The notes under the pieces were generated by a model. It did not search any database. It saw only the letters and a list, made by a program, of their open reading frames with translations, and was not told the DNA's origin. A program made the position numbers and the translations under genes. Below are positions 48,118 through 55,504 of a DNA stretch of 64,000 nt, one piece after another; the stretch's first letter is position 1; every line of letters starts with the position of its first letter. The stretch comes from Planctomycetota bacterium. Lineage in GTDB: Bacteria > Planctomycetota > Phycisphaerae > UBA1845 > UTPLA1. The DNA lies in assembly GCA_016712275.1 (NCBI GenBank), contig JADJRI010000005.1, positions 62,001 through 126,000 of the forward strand, given 5' to 3'.

Positions 48118-48156
48118 GTAAGGCACCAGCCCTGCCGCCGGTGCCTTACGCTTTCT
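48118..48156 (+). terminator. Terminator after the aquaporin gene
   Basis: gtaaggcacc and ggtgccttac pair perfectly over 10 bases with a 12-base loop, followed by gctttctt. It lies 40 bases after the stop codon. It may also be a member of the palindromic repeat block that begins here. Confidence 0.6.
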
Positions 48157-48236
48157 TGAACCGCGAAATGTATTTGGCGCCGATCACGATGGAGTGTCGC
48201 ACGTCCGCCCAGACGGTCTAAGCGAAAGCTGATAGT

Positions 48237-48930
48237 GTGTGGCACAGCCGCCCCCGGCCGTGATCCGCGCAACACGTAGGATGGGCTCAGCCCACCTTTC
48301 TCCAATACTCGCCACTCGAAACTCGAAACCCGAACGTAGGGTGGGCTCAGCCCACCTTTCTCCAAAACCCGCCACTCGCAACCCGCAACATAAAACTTAA
48401 GACTTCACAATCCGAACTCCCGCGCCAACCCATCCCGGCCCGGCAGGGCCAACGACCGTTGCCAGAGGTTTCAACCTCTGGACAGCACCACCAAAAAACT
48501 TCCTCGTCCGGAGGACGAACGAGCCGTCCGACTTACAACTCCTTTGCGAGCAGAAGGGTCTCAACCCACCCCATTCCGAATCTCGAAACCCGCAACTCGC
48601 CACTCGGAACTCATGTGTGTGGCACAGCCGCCCCCAGCCGTGAACCGCCGCACAGCGAAAATCAGCACGGGTGCCATGCCGACGGCCATTCGCGTCGGCA
48701 TGCAAGCATGCGGCGCCTTCGTCTGCCCGGTAAAAGTGCATGTAAGACGGTAGCACCGGCATCCCGCTGATAAGTGTGGCACTGACATCCCGTTAGTGTG
48801 GCACTGGCATCCCGTCAGTGTGGCACCGGCTAATAGCCGGTGCCGAACGCCCCTGGTTGCGTCCCGCCCCCGCGCCGGACGACGCAAACCCAAACTCGTA
48901 ACTCAAAATTCGCCACTCACAACTCCGAAA
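48237..48930. repeat. Dense block of palindromic and tandem repeats
   Basis: No gene is visible. I can see: gtgtggcacagccgccccc at about 48237 and again at 48612; gtaggrtgggctcagcccacc at about 48276 and 48335, each palindromic (gtgggct/agcccac); ccagaggt/acctctgg at 48464-48483; cgtcc/ggacg hairpins near 48500; about three 20-25-bp tandem units with agtgtggcac and catcccg at 48773-48830, ending in a caccggc/gccggtg hairpin; and cgccactcgaaactcg-type strings at 48306, 48367, 48590 and 48905. They abut the truncated RHS cassette. Confidence 0.75.
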
Positions 48931-48931
48931 A

Positions 48932-50489
48932 CATATCCTCATCTACGATGCCGAAAACCGCCTCTTAGCCATTTCCCCGATCGACCCCATGCTCGGCGAC
49001 CTCCGCACCGAAATGACCTATGATTACATGGGTCGCCGCGTGCGAAAGTTGGTTCTGGAGTTGGTCGATGGCGAGGGCCCGCCGACCGGCTCAAACCCAT
49101 GGGGCGGTAACGACGGGTTGGTCGTGGACGACATGCGCTACATCTACGACGGCTGGAACGTGGTCATCGAGCGCCGGGTGGTGGACAGAACCACCGTCGG
49201 CGAATACCCGGAAACCGCTGTCCGCAAGTATGCCTGGGGTCTCGATCTGTCCGGCCTCAACGGAGCGGCGGCAAGCGGCAACGTCCAGTCCGCCGTCCAT
49301 GGCGCCGGCGGCATCGGCGGCCTCCTCGCCATCGAAGACTTCACCACCCAGATCGGCTACGAAAACTCGCGCGCCTGCATCTACTTCTACGACGGCAACG
49401 GCAACGTCGGCCAGCTCGTCACCTGGAAAACCGGCGACCCGGAACTTGTCGAAGAGCCGGGCCAGCTTCCCTGGACACCCGTCAACTTCCCCGGCACGAT
49501 TGTCGAACGATACGAGTATGACCCCTACGGCGGCACGCTGCTGGCCGACGACAACTACGCCGTGGACAACCCATTCCGCTTCTCGACAAAGTTCTACGAC
49601 GCGCAGCCCAGCACGGCGGCGGCGGGCGAGCCGCGGGCTGTATTACTATGGGTATCGATACTATGGGTCTAGATGGGGTAGGTGGACTAATCACGATCCG
49701 ATTGGGGAGGGTGGTGGTCTGCATTCTTATGCAATGACAATGAATGATGTGATTAATGGCATTGATTACCTTGGACTTCAATCTGCCACGCCGATAACCC
49801 CTACCACGACAACACCGTATTCCGCCCCCCCCGTGTCCTTATGTGGCGGCTCTTTTACAGTATGCCCACGCAATGACATTGTAGTTCCTCACTACTATAC
49901 AGATCGCAATGGGGTTAGACACGATAACACCCAGACGCGAACCACGCTTGACTTAAACGGTATGAACCCAGACGCTGCAATTGGATTTGAAGTGCAATTT
50001 ACTAAATCGCCTGATTGCTGTTGTGATAACATAAGATTAGTTCAGGCCATTAAGCGAGCTAGCACTGCAGGGATAGGAGGGCAGGATCCACACATCGATG
50101 GCCAAGCGAAAGGCTTTACGGGCCGCAAAGGCGACTACCCAGCAGGAATGGGATTACGGGGTCGCACAGGAAACTCGGAGTCATTTGTTGACGCTCCTCT
50201 TGCGCCAGCAAACGGCAAACCTAGCTTTGAAGTATGTGCAATATGCGTTGATTCAAAAGGCAAGGAGACTAATCTTGGGTGTGTAACGTTTGCATACATC
50301 GAGGGAAGTAATCAGAACCAATGGGCCGACCGAGGGATTGATTTTCCGATTGAACCCGCTAAAACAAATGGAGGGATTAAGCTAGTTCAGACAATCAATG
50401 GGACCAAAGCCGATTGCTTTCGCAAGACCGCAATGGAGCCTGGCGACTTATGGAAGAGGGGTATGGACGATTGGAAAGTGAAGAAATAA
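48932..50489 (+). CDS. RHS-family fragment 1: 5'-truncated core plus variable tip, frameshifted
   Basis: RHS/YD-repeat proteins form a shell around a C-terminal tip that is often toxic. Here only the end of the core is present. An RHS repeat (HILIYDAENRLLAI, 48932 onward) reads in frame before the first ATG (48989), straight out of the repeat block, so the 5' part is missing. Core landmarks are YDYMGRRVRKLVLELVDG, YIYDGWNVVIERR, YFYDGNGNVGQLV and ERYEYDPYGGTLL. An extra C near 49630 shifts the frame; then YYYGYRYYGSRWGRW and NHDPIGEGGG complete the conserved end. The tip (about 49740-50489) has many Cys (SPDCCCDNIRLVQAIKR, FEVCAICVDSKGKE) and matches no toxin I know. Confidence 0.8.
49013..49640 (+). 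repeat. Duplicated RHS core, copy 1
   Basis: This 628-bp segment matches 52758-53381 (624 bp) nearly base for base. The four-base difference is one extra codon (ggc near 49304) and the extra c near 49630. Similarity of the DNA stops just before the conserved RHS end (YYGxRYY-GRWxxxDPIG), which is similar in protein but not in DNA. Confidence 0.9.
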
Positions 50490-50514
50490 GTTGTTTCGCA
50501 ATCGCTCGCTTTAC

Positions 50515-51402
50515 ATGAGATGTCCAGACTGTAACTATCGCATTTCAGGTATAGTTGCGTTGTGTCCTGAGTGCGGGGCGCGCTTTCCATCCTGCAATTT
50601 CAATTATCGCAGGTGGGCTACGCTACGAATTTTCCCAGACAGGGTGGATCATCATAGTATCTTCTTTTCTTACTGCGTGTCATTGTTTTTGTTAATTGTA
50701 CGGCCGTTTTCAACCTCGCGTAGGATAGCAATCGCTGATCGTTACGGGAGGGCGGCTTCCTGGGCTCTTGTTCACACCCTGCTTGTTCCCAGCATAATTG
50801 TATGTTCAATAGTCCTAAACAACATTGACCTACTGTCCCCATTACATTCATCGAGGTACTCAAATAGTGCTGACGGCACATTAAGTCTAACACAGACAGT
50901 AGACTGGGTTCCTTCTGCATTTGTGGCGACCTGGATTCTTGTAACGCTGCCAGTAATAGTTGGATTGTTGATTAGCCTTAATTGCGGACGCATTCACAGT
51001 TTGTTTCAAAGAACGGCTGTAAAATGGAGCTTATACTGCACTTGCATATTACCGGTCGCAACGCTCTTGTGGATGTTCTTTAATTACCTCGCACCACCAT
51101 TATATTACCAGCCTGGCCCAATCAGTATGTCAGGCATCGGTCCGCCGAGGCCGTTACCGATAGGCTACTTGAGTATCTTTTACGGCATTTGGTGGGCGCT
51201 TGGTGTTTGTGTAAACCCATACTTGAGTAGTCATAAGAGTGCGTGCTGTTTGCGTCGCATAGTGGGCCATTGGCCAAAGCTTGTACGTTTAGCTTTTACT
51301 ATTATTTTGCCGTTTGTGGCCTTTCTTGCCGTGTTCTGCGTTACTTACTACTCGATTATGTTCCTGCCTGGAGGACCGAATTGGCTGGTGGCATTACAGT
51401 GA
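50515..51402 (+). CDS. Zinc-ribbon integral membrane protein next to RHS tip 1
   Basis: A 295-residue protein. It begins MRCPDCNYRISGIVALCPECG, a zinc ribbon (CxxC...CxxC) of a type that starts many planctomycete membrane proteins. About five to six hydrophobic helices follow (for example YCVSLFLLIVRPF, LLVPSIIVCSIVL, LVTLPVIVGLLISL, IILPFVAFLAVFCVTYYSI). A+T content is clearly higher than in the RHS core. The gene starts 25 bases after the RHS stop, the place where an immunity gene would be expected. That function is a guess. Its stop overlaps the next start (GTGA). Confidence 0.7.
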   Translation: MRCPDCNYRISGIVALCPECGARFPSCNFNYRRWATLRIFPDRVDHHSIFFSYCVSLFLLIVRPFSTSRRIAIADRYGRAASWALVHTLLVPSIIVCSIVLNNIDLLSPLHSSRYSNSADGTLSLTQTVDWVPSAFVATWILVTLPVIVGLLISLNCGRIHSLFQRTAVKWSLYCTCILPVATLLWMFFNYLAPPLYYQPGPISMSGIGPPRPLPIGYLSIFYGIWWALGVCVNPYLSSHKSACCLRRIVGHWPKLVRLAFTIILPFVAFLAVFCVTYYSIMFLPGGPNWLVALQ

Positions 51403-52241
51403 ATTTGTATCAGCGAAGCTCTCAATACTCTTGTAGCAAGAGCATCCTTTTGCTTATTGGTTCTCTTGCGCTTGTCATTGCTTTGCGTCTAACGATGGGC
51501 GGTATACCTGCGCGGGAGTATTGCGACTATGAAGCTAGAAAGGCAATGGGAAATGCAAAGCGACTCGGAATCATTTGCTATTCATTAAACGAACGCGGCC
51601 TACTACAAGAATTGCCTCGGTATTATGTTGATCCTGCCAATTCACCTTATCTACACAATATGCGCACCTGGGGCGAAGGTGAGTCGGCTTCCGTGGCATG
51701 GCACGAGTACTTGCCACAAAGCAACATGGTCCATGTTCATTTTGCTGATCGCGAGTACAGACACCGTGGAGAATTGATGTTGGCATTTCCAGACTATGGG
51801 CCTCCAGGAGATTTTGACAGAGACGGGAGTTGGGAGTCAATAATTGGCTATCCGATTATTAATTGCCATACGGGTGAGCACTTACGATATGAGTATGCAG
51901 TTGTAAAGATGCGAGAGGATGGCAATGTGATTTTGTGCATGATCGGCGTGGCGAAAAATGCAATTGGTAACAGCTATTACGATGCTGAGCGGCCGCGATG
52001 GACCGATCTAAATGGCGATGGAATTTGGGAACTCAGCGTTCTCGTCAATACAAAAGGCGCAGCCGAAAGCACACAGGTCAGCCTATCAAATTGGAATGGG
52101 CGAGGAATGGCAACGACAGCGGGGGGGAGTAAGTACATGAAGTGCGCGAGCCGATTACCAGTAATGGTTAACCCACTTGCGGTGCTGACAGATATACTGT
52201 CTAGACTGGAATGTGATTGTCGAACCGATTCAACGAATTAG
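51399..52241 (+). CDS. Hypothetical membrane-anchored protein with FG-GAP-like motifs
   Basis: A 280-residue protein with one N-terminal hydrophobic helix (SILLLIGSLALVIALRL). The rest looks exported. It has two Asp-rich loops, PPGDFDRDGSWESIIGYP and WTDLNGDGIWELSVLV, which resemble the calcium-binding loops of FG-GAP/VCBS repeats. It overlaps the zinc-ribbon protein gene by four bases (GTGA at 51399-51402), so they are co-translated. I chose the GTG because the region before it overlaps the neighbour in another frame. It is A+T-rich like that neighbour. Confidence 0.6.
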   Translation: MNLYQRSSQYSCSKSILLLIGSLALVIALRLTMGGIPAREYCDYEARKAMGNAKRLGIICYSLNERGLLQELPRYYVDPANSPYLHNMRTWGEGESASVAWHEYLPQSNMVHVHFADREYRHRGELMLAFPDYGPPGDFDRDGSWESIIGYPIINCHTGEHLRYEYAVVKMREDGNVILCMIGVAKNAIGNSYYDAERPRWTDLNGDGIWELSVLVNTKGAAESTQVSLSNWNGRGMATTAGGSKYMKCASRLPVMVNPLAVLTDILSRLECDCRTDSTN

Positions 52242-52757
52242 GCAGCGAGTTAGGAAAGAAAGGGGACATTCTGAGTATGACAGCAGCGTGGCACTACTGA
52301 TACTGTCGGTTTTCCCTGCGGCATCTAAAAGGCTCGGATTGAAGGGCGTGAACCTGCGCGCCCAAGACATCGCCCCAACGATCAGTTCGGATCGGCCGTC
52401 GGCGTAACCGAAGATTCTGGCGACCTTCACGGCATCGTGAGCGCGCCCAATTGGGACGCATCCTCCAATTACACCCTGGCCGACGGCTGCGTCCCGGACT
52501 TTAATCGGTGTGCAAGAAGCTGCACGTCAAGTGCAAGCTCCATCCTCGAAACGACCGACATTTCCCTTGGTGGACGCCTTCTGGTCAAGGACGAACAACT
52601 TTGTTGGCAAGTAACAAGGGATAACCCCGGACGAAAGCATGCTTATGGCACCCAAACTACACCCCCACCGGGGGTTCCTGTCTGCCGCCCAGATTCTGAC
52701 TTAAGGACTCCCTTATTTTGAGAAAGTCAAGAGTGTCAGGATGAATATGACGCTATC
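52242..52757. other. Remnant region before RHS cassette 2
   Basis: No intact gene. A G+C-richer piece (about 52350-52480) can be read as NDQFGSAVGVTEDSGDLHG and IVSAPNWDASSNYTLADG, which resembles an FG-GAP-type blade. It may be a remnant of a lost gene. The last 25 bases hold one copy of a 21-bp direct repeat (52733-52753), read in frame as KSVRMNMT followed by a stop. Confidence 0.5.
52733..52753 (+). repeat. 21-bp direct repeat, left copy
   Basis: This starts gtgtcaggatgaatatga and ends cgc. An identical copy is at 54728-54748. In both places it reads SVRMNMT in frame. The two copies bracket RHS cassette 2 and its downstream gene, about 2.0 kb. Confidence 0.85.
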
Positions 52758-53381
52758 ATGACACTTGATTACATGGGCCGCCGCGTGCGGAAGTTGGTTC
52801 TGGAGTTGGTCGATGGCGAGGGCCCGCCGACCGGCTCGAACCCATGGGGCGGAAACGACGGAGAAGTCGTGGACGATATGCGCTACATCTACGACGGCTG
52901 GAACGTGGTCATCGAGCGCCGGGTGACGGACCGAACCACCGTCGGCGAATACCCGGAAACCGCCGTCCGCAAGTATGCCTGGGGTCTCGATCTGTCCGGC
53001 CTCAACGGTGCGGCCGCCAGCGGCAACGTCCAGTCCGCCGTCCATGCCGGCGGCATCGGCGGCCTCCTCGCCATCGAAGACTTCACCACCCAGATCGGCT
53101 ACGAAAACTCACGCGCCTGCATCTACTTCTACGACGGCAACGGCAACGTCGGCCAGCTCGTCACCTGGAAAACCGGCGACCCGGAACTTGTCGAAGAACC
53201 GGGCCAGCTTCCCTGGACGCCGTTCAATTTACCCGGCAGGGTGGCCGAGCGGTATGAATATGACCCCTACGGCGGCACGCTGCTGGCCGACGACGACTAT
53301 GCCGTGGACAACCCGTTCCGCTTTTCGACGAAGTACTACGACGCGCAGCCGAGCACGGCGGCGGCGGGCGAGCGCGGGCTG
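52758..53381 (+). repeat. Duplicated RHS core, copy 2
   Basis: Nearly identical to 49013-49640. It lacks the extra c, so its reading frame is open through the end of the core. Confidence 0.9.
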
Positions 53382-54257
53382 CTCTACTATGGGGAGCGGT
53401 ATTACAGCCCGAGGTTGGGGAGGTGGGTGAATCGGGACCCGATTGGGGAAGCAGTTGGAATTAACAATTATCTTGCAATGCTAAACAATTTAGTTGATTT
53501 GATCGATGCGCTGGGACTTTCGCCAGAGAATCCCTATGAGGGACCCGGGATTAGTCCTCCTCCCTGTGATCGAATGAGTTCTCGTTGTCCGACTTCCGTG
53601 CAATCGCATTCGTCTCAAAATGACTACACCGATGCGTGTATTGGTTTTGGCAGGCTCGCAGCGGCGTTCCACAATCATATGTGCACTCCCAATGACGGCT
53701 CGAACGATTGGGATGTTTCGGAGTGGGCACCCGACGTCAAACAGACATCGGCCTACCGAAACTCAAAATCCAACATTCGGACAACTGCAGGGTCTATGGC
53801 TTGCAAAGCCAGTGCCGGCCTCGCGAACGGACAATCGTCCGGCGAATTCAGTTTTTCAAATAGCGAACTAGCGTACTCACGAGATAAGCTCACTCTAGCC
53901 CCGTTGGGCAGATTTACTATTCTTGCTCGAACAACTTGTCGCTTCCGTAAAAATGTTCTCTGTTCATGCTTGGTGAATTATGACTGCAAAACTGAATTTT
54001 CCGTGGACGACGTATTCGATTTTTCGAGTTACGATAGACAATCGCTTATAGCCGTTAACAAGTGTATTATGTTGGTTCCTCGGTGCATTACCTACATGGC
54101 ATATCCCGACGAAGAACATAATATGGATCACCCAAATGAATTCAAGATACATATAGCCTGGTCCGAAACGACATCGGGGGCAAAGAACTGCTGTTCAAAA
54201 CACGATTGGGAATGCGAAAATGGTACGGGCTGTGATCTGCGTCCGCATTCGAAATAA
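52758..54257 (+). CDS. RHS-family fragment 2: truncated core plus a different tip
   Basis: A 499-residue reading frame. Residues 1-208 are the same core as fragment 1 (MGRRVRKLVLELVDGEGPP, IYDGWNVVIERR, YDPYGGTLLADDDYAVDN). Then LLYYGERYYSPRLGRWVNRD and PIGEAVGINNYLAMLNNLV close the RHS core with its conserved DPIG. The tip (about 255-499) is unlike tip 1: it has paired Cys (TTCRFRKNVLCSCLVNYDC) and ends NCCSKHDWECENGTGCDLRP. I know no enzyme with this pattern. There is no signal, no full core and no promoter, so it is a silent or donor cassette unless fused upstream by recombination. The tip is A+T-richer than the core. Confidence 0.8.
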   Translation: MTLDYMGRRVRKLVLELVDGEGPPTGSNPWGGNDGEVVDDMRYIYDGWNVVIERRVTDRTTVGEYPETAVRKYAWGLDLSGLNGAAASGNVQSAVHAGGIGGLLAIEDFTTQIGYENSRACIYFYDGNGNVGQLVTWKTGDPELVEEPGQLPWTPFNLPGRVAERYEYDPYGGTLLADDDYAVDNPFRFSTKYYDAQPSTAAAGERGLLYYGERYYSPRLGRWVNRDPIGEAVGINNYLAMLNNLVDLIDALGLSPENPYEGPGISPPPCDRMSSRCPTSVQSHSSQNDYTDACIGFGRLAAAFHNHMCTPNDGSNDWDVSEWAPDVKQTSAYRNSKSNIRTTAGSMACKASAGLANGQSSGEFSFSNSELAYSRDKLTLAPLGRFTILARTTCRFRKNVLCSCLVNYDCKTEFSVDDVFDFSSYDRQSLIAVNKCIMLVPRCITYMAYPDEEHNMDHPNEFKIHIAWSETTSGAKNCCSKHDWECENGTGCDLRPHSK

Positions 54258-54753
54258 GATCGGAATGCTATTGGCAATTCTGGCTGGCGCCTGCATTTGT
54301 CCCGGTGCGCTCGAACGTGCTCCTGGCCGAAATTCACTGCTTTCTGGACTTGCTGGAGACTGGAGTTTTGAAATTGACAATTCAGGGTACGAAATTGGTA
54401 ATGATTCTGAAAAGTCAGGAAAGTACTGCATAATTCGTTGGAAGGAAATCCTATTTGAAGGAGAGCGCATTCTTGATCCTGAATTGATTGCCAATGGCGT
54501 GAATAGGTACTATGTAGACGACACACGAATTATCGTCGAAACCGACAATGAAATAGTGACTTTGGATATGCAGAATCACTCTGCAGCGCGAAGGCCTAAG
54601 AATCGACTTTCTGCCGAGGAAGACCATCGTTTTCGGGTTCCGAGGCCTTCATACCGTCTCACATTGTATTTCGTCGGGGGGGGACTGTTGCTCGCAGCTT
54701 TGATCAGATTTGCATTGATCAGAAAAAGTGTCAGGATGAATATGACGCAATAG
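54220..54753 (+). CDS. Hypothetical protein after RHS tip 2, possible partner
   Basis: A 177-residue protein that overlaps the end of RHS fragment 2 by 38 bases. It starts MVRAVICVRIRNKIGMLLAI with a signal-like helix (MLLAILAGACICPG), has a beta-rich middle (DWSFEIDNSGYEI, YYVDDTRIIVETDNEIVTLD), and ends with one membrane helix (LTLYFVGGGLLLAALIRFALI in part) and RKSVRMNMTQ. Its last codons are the right copy of the 21-bp direct repeat. The position fits an immunity or accessory gene, but there is no direct proof. A shorter start at 54265 is possible. Confidence 0.55.
   Translation: MVRAVICVRIRNKIGMLLAILAGACICPGALERAPGRNSLLSGLAGDWSFEIDNSGYEIGNDSEKSGKYCIIRWKEILFEGERILDPELIANGVNRYYVDDTRIIVETDNEIVTLDMQNHSAARRPKNRLSAEEDHRFRVPRPSYRLTLYFVGGGLLLAALIRFALIRKSVRMNMTQ
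54728..54748 (+). repeat. 21-bp direct repeat, right copy
   Basis: Identical to 52733-52753. It forms the 3' end of the small gene before its TAG stop. Confidence 0.85.
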
Positions 54754-55504
54754 TGGCACTCCGCTTCATCAAGGGTCCTTCATTGGCGCGCGTTTCGGTT
54801 CTCGTCAGCATGGCTCTTGTGCCTCGCGGGCACGCACCAGTCACCCATCAGGATCAGGGCTTCGGAAGATCCCACGATTCATATCCAAGCCCCTGGCGCA
54901 GTCGCGCCCCAGAAAACCATCGGTGCCCGGCCATGTCCAATCCAAGCGCCGCCCAGCCCTCTAGCTCGCTACAGCGACCCATAGCGGGCCTACACCCTCG
55001 CTTGCGACCACGATTCTTGACCCTAGATCGCCGCAATTTGCAAGAAAACCGACTTGACTTTCCAGAAATCTGTTCTATCCTTGTTAGGTCTCGCCCGGCC
55101 CACCCCGGAGGCACTCCCATGCCCCCCATCCTCCACTCGACCCCTTGCCCCCCCGCCCTTTTCCCGTCTCGGCGTTTTGCCGTTCGCCCCAACTCTACGT
55201 TCTCCATTCTCAATTCTACATTTCCCGCCAACAGGCTGAATTTAAGTGGAAGTTTGCACGCGGCAAAACGAGGCTCGTCGCCATTGGCTACAATACCTAA
55301 CAAATTACGAATAAATAACTTATGAAAACCGCGCAGAGTGAATTTTACCCGAAAACGTAGGCTGATTCAGCTTTTGAACCGCGCCCCATTTTCACTACAG
55401 CCCACCGCAGTAGATGTGATCGACTTGCCGCTCGCCCCCCGAACACATCCCCTTTATTCCATATTACATTTTGCATTTTGCATGTTCATATTTCTCCAGC
55501 CGCA
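54754..55504. other. Intergenic, decayed region after the RHS island
   Basis: No gene is supported. The frames that are open are Pro/Ser/Arg-rich shadows. A promoter-like ttgact/tatcct pair (55054-55081) has no gene after it. Strings such as ctccattctcaattctacat (about 55201-55220) and acattttgcattttgcatg (about 55466) look like the low-complexity strings of the other repeat block. I read it as the scar of a lost gene. Confidence 0.5.
55054..55081 (+). promoter_or_regulatory. Promoter-like sequence with no gene downstream
   Basis: ttgact (55054-55059) and tatcct (55076-55081) are 16 bases apart. The match to consensus is good (5 of 6 and 4 of 6), but only repeat-like sequence follows for 400 bases. 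Confidence 0.4.

Noticed and set aside
48773..48840. CRISPR array
   Set aside because: The units are short, unequal and contiguous, without spacers of constant length and without cas genes.
49020..49620. A plus-strand frame across RHS core 1 rich in Arg, Ser and Thr
   Set aside because: It is the wrong frame of the core; the true frame there gives clear YD-repeat motifs. The frame becomes real only after the extra C.
54753..55325. A 190-residue plus-strand frame after the RHS island
   Set aside because: It starts at a GTG inside the repeat end, is Pro/Ser/Arg-rich, has no ribosome site and runs through low-complexity strings.
48237..55504. Prophage or insertion sequence
   Set aside because: No transposase, integrase, capsid or terminal inverted repeat is visible; the only mobile-like features are short palindromes and the 21-bp direct repeat.
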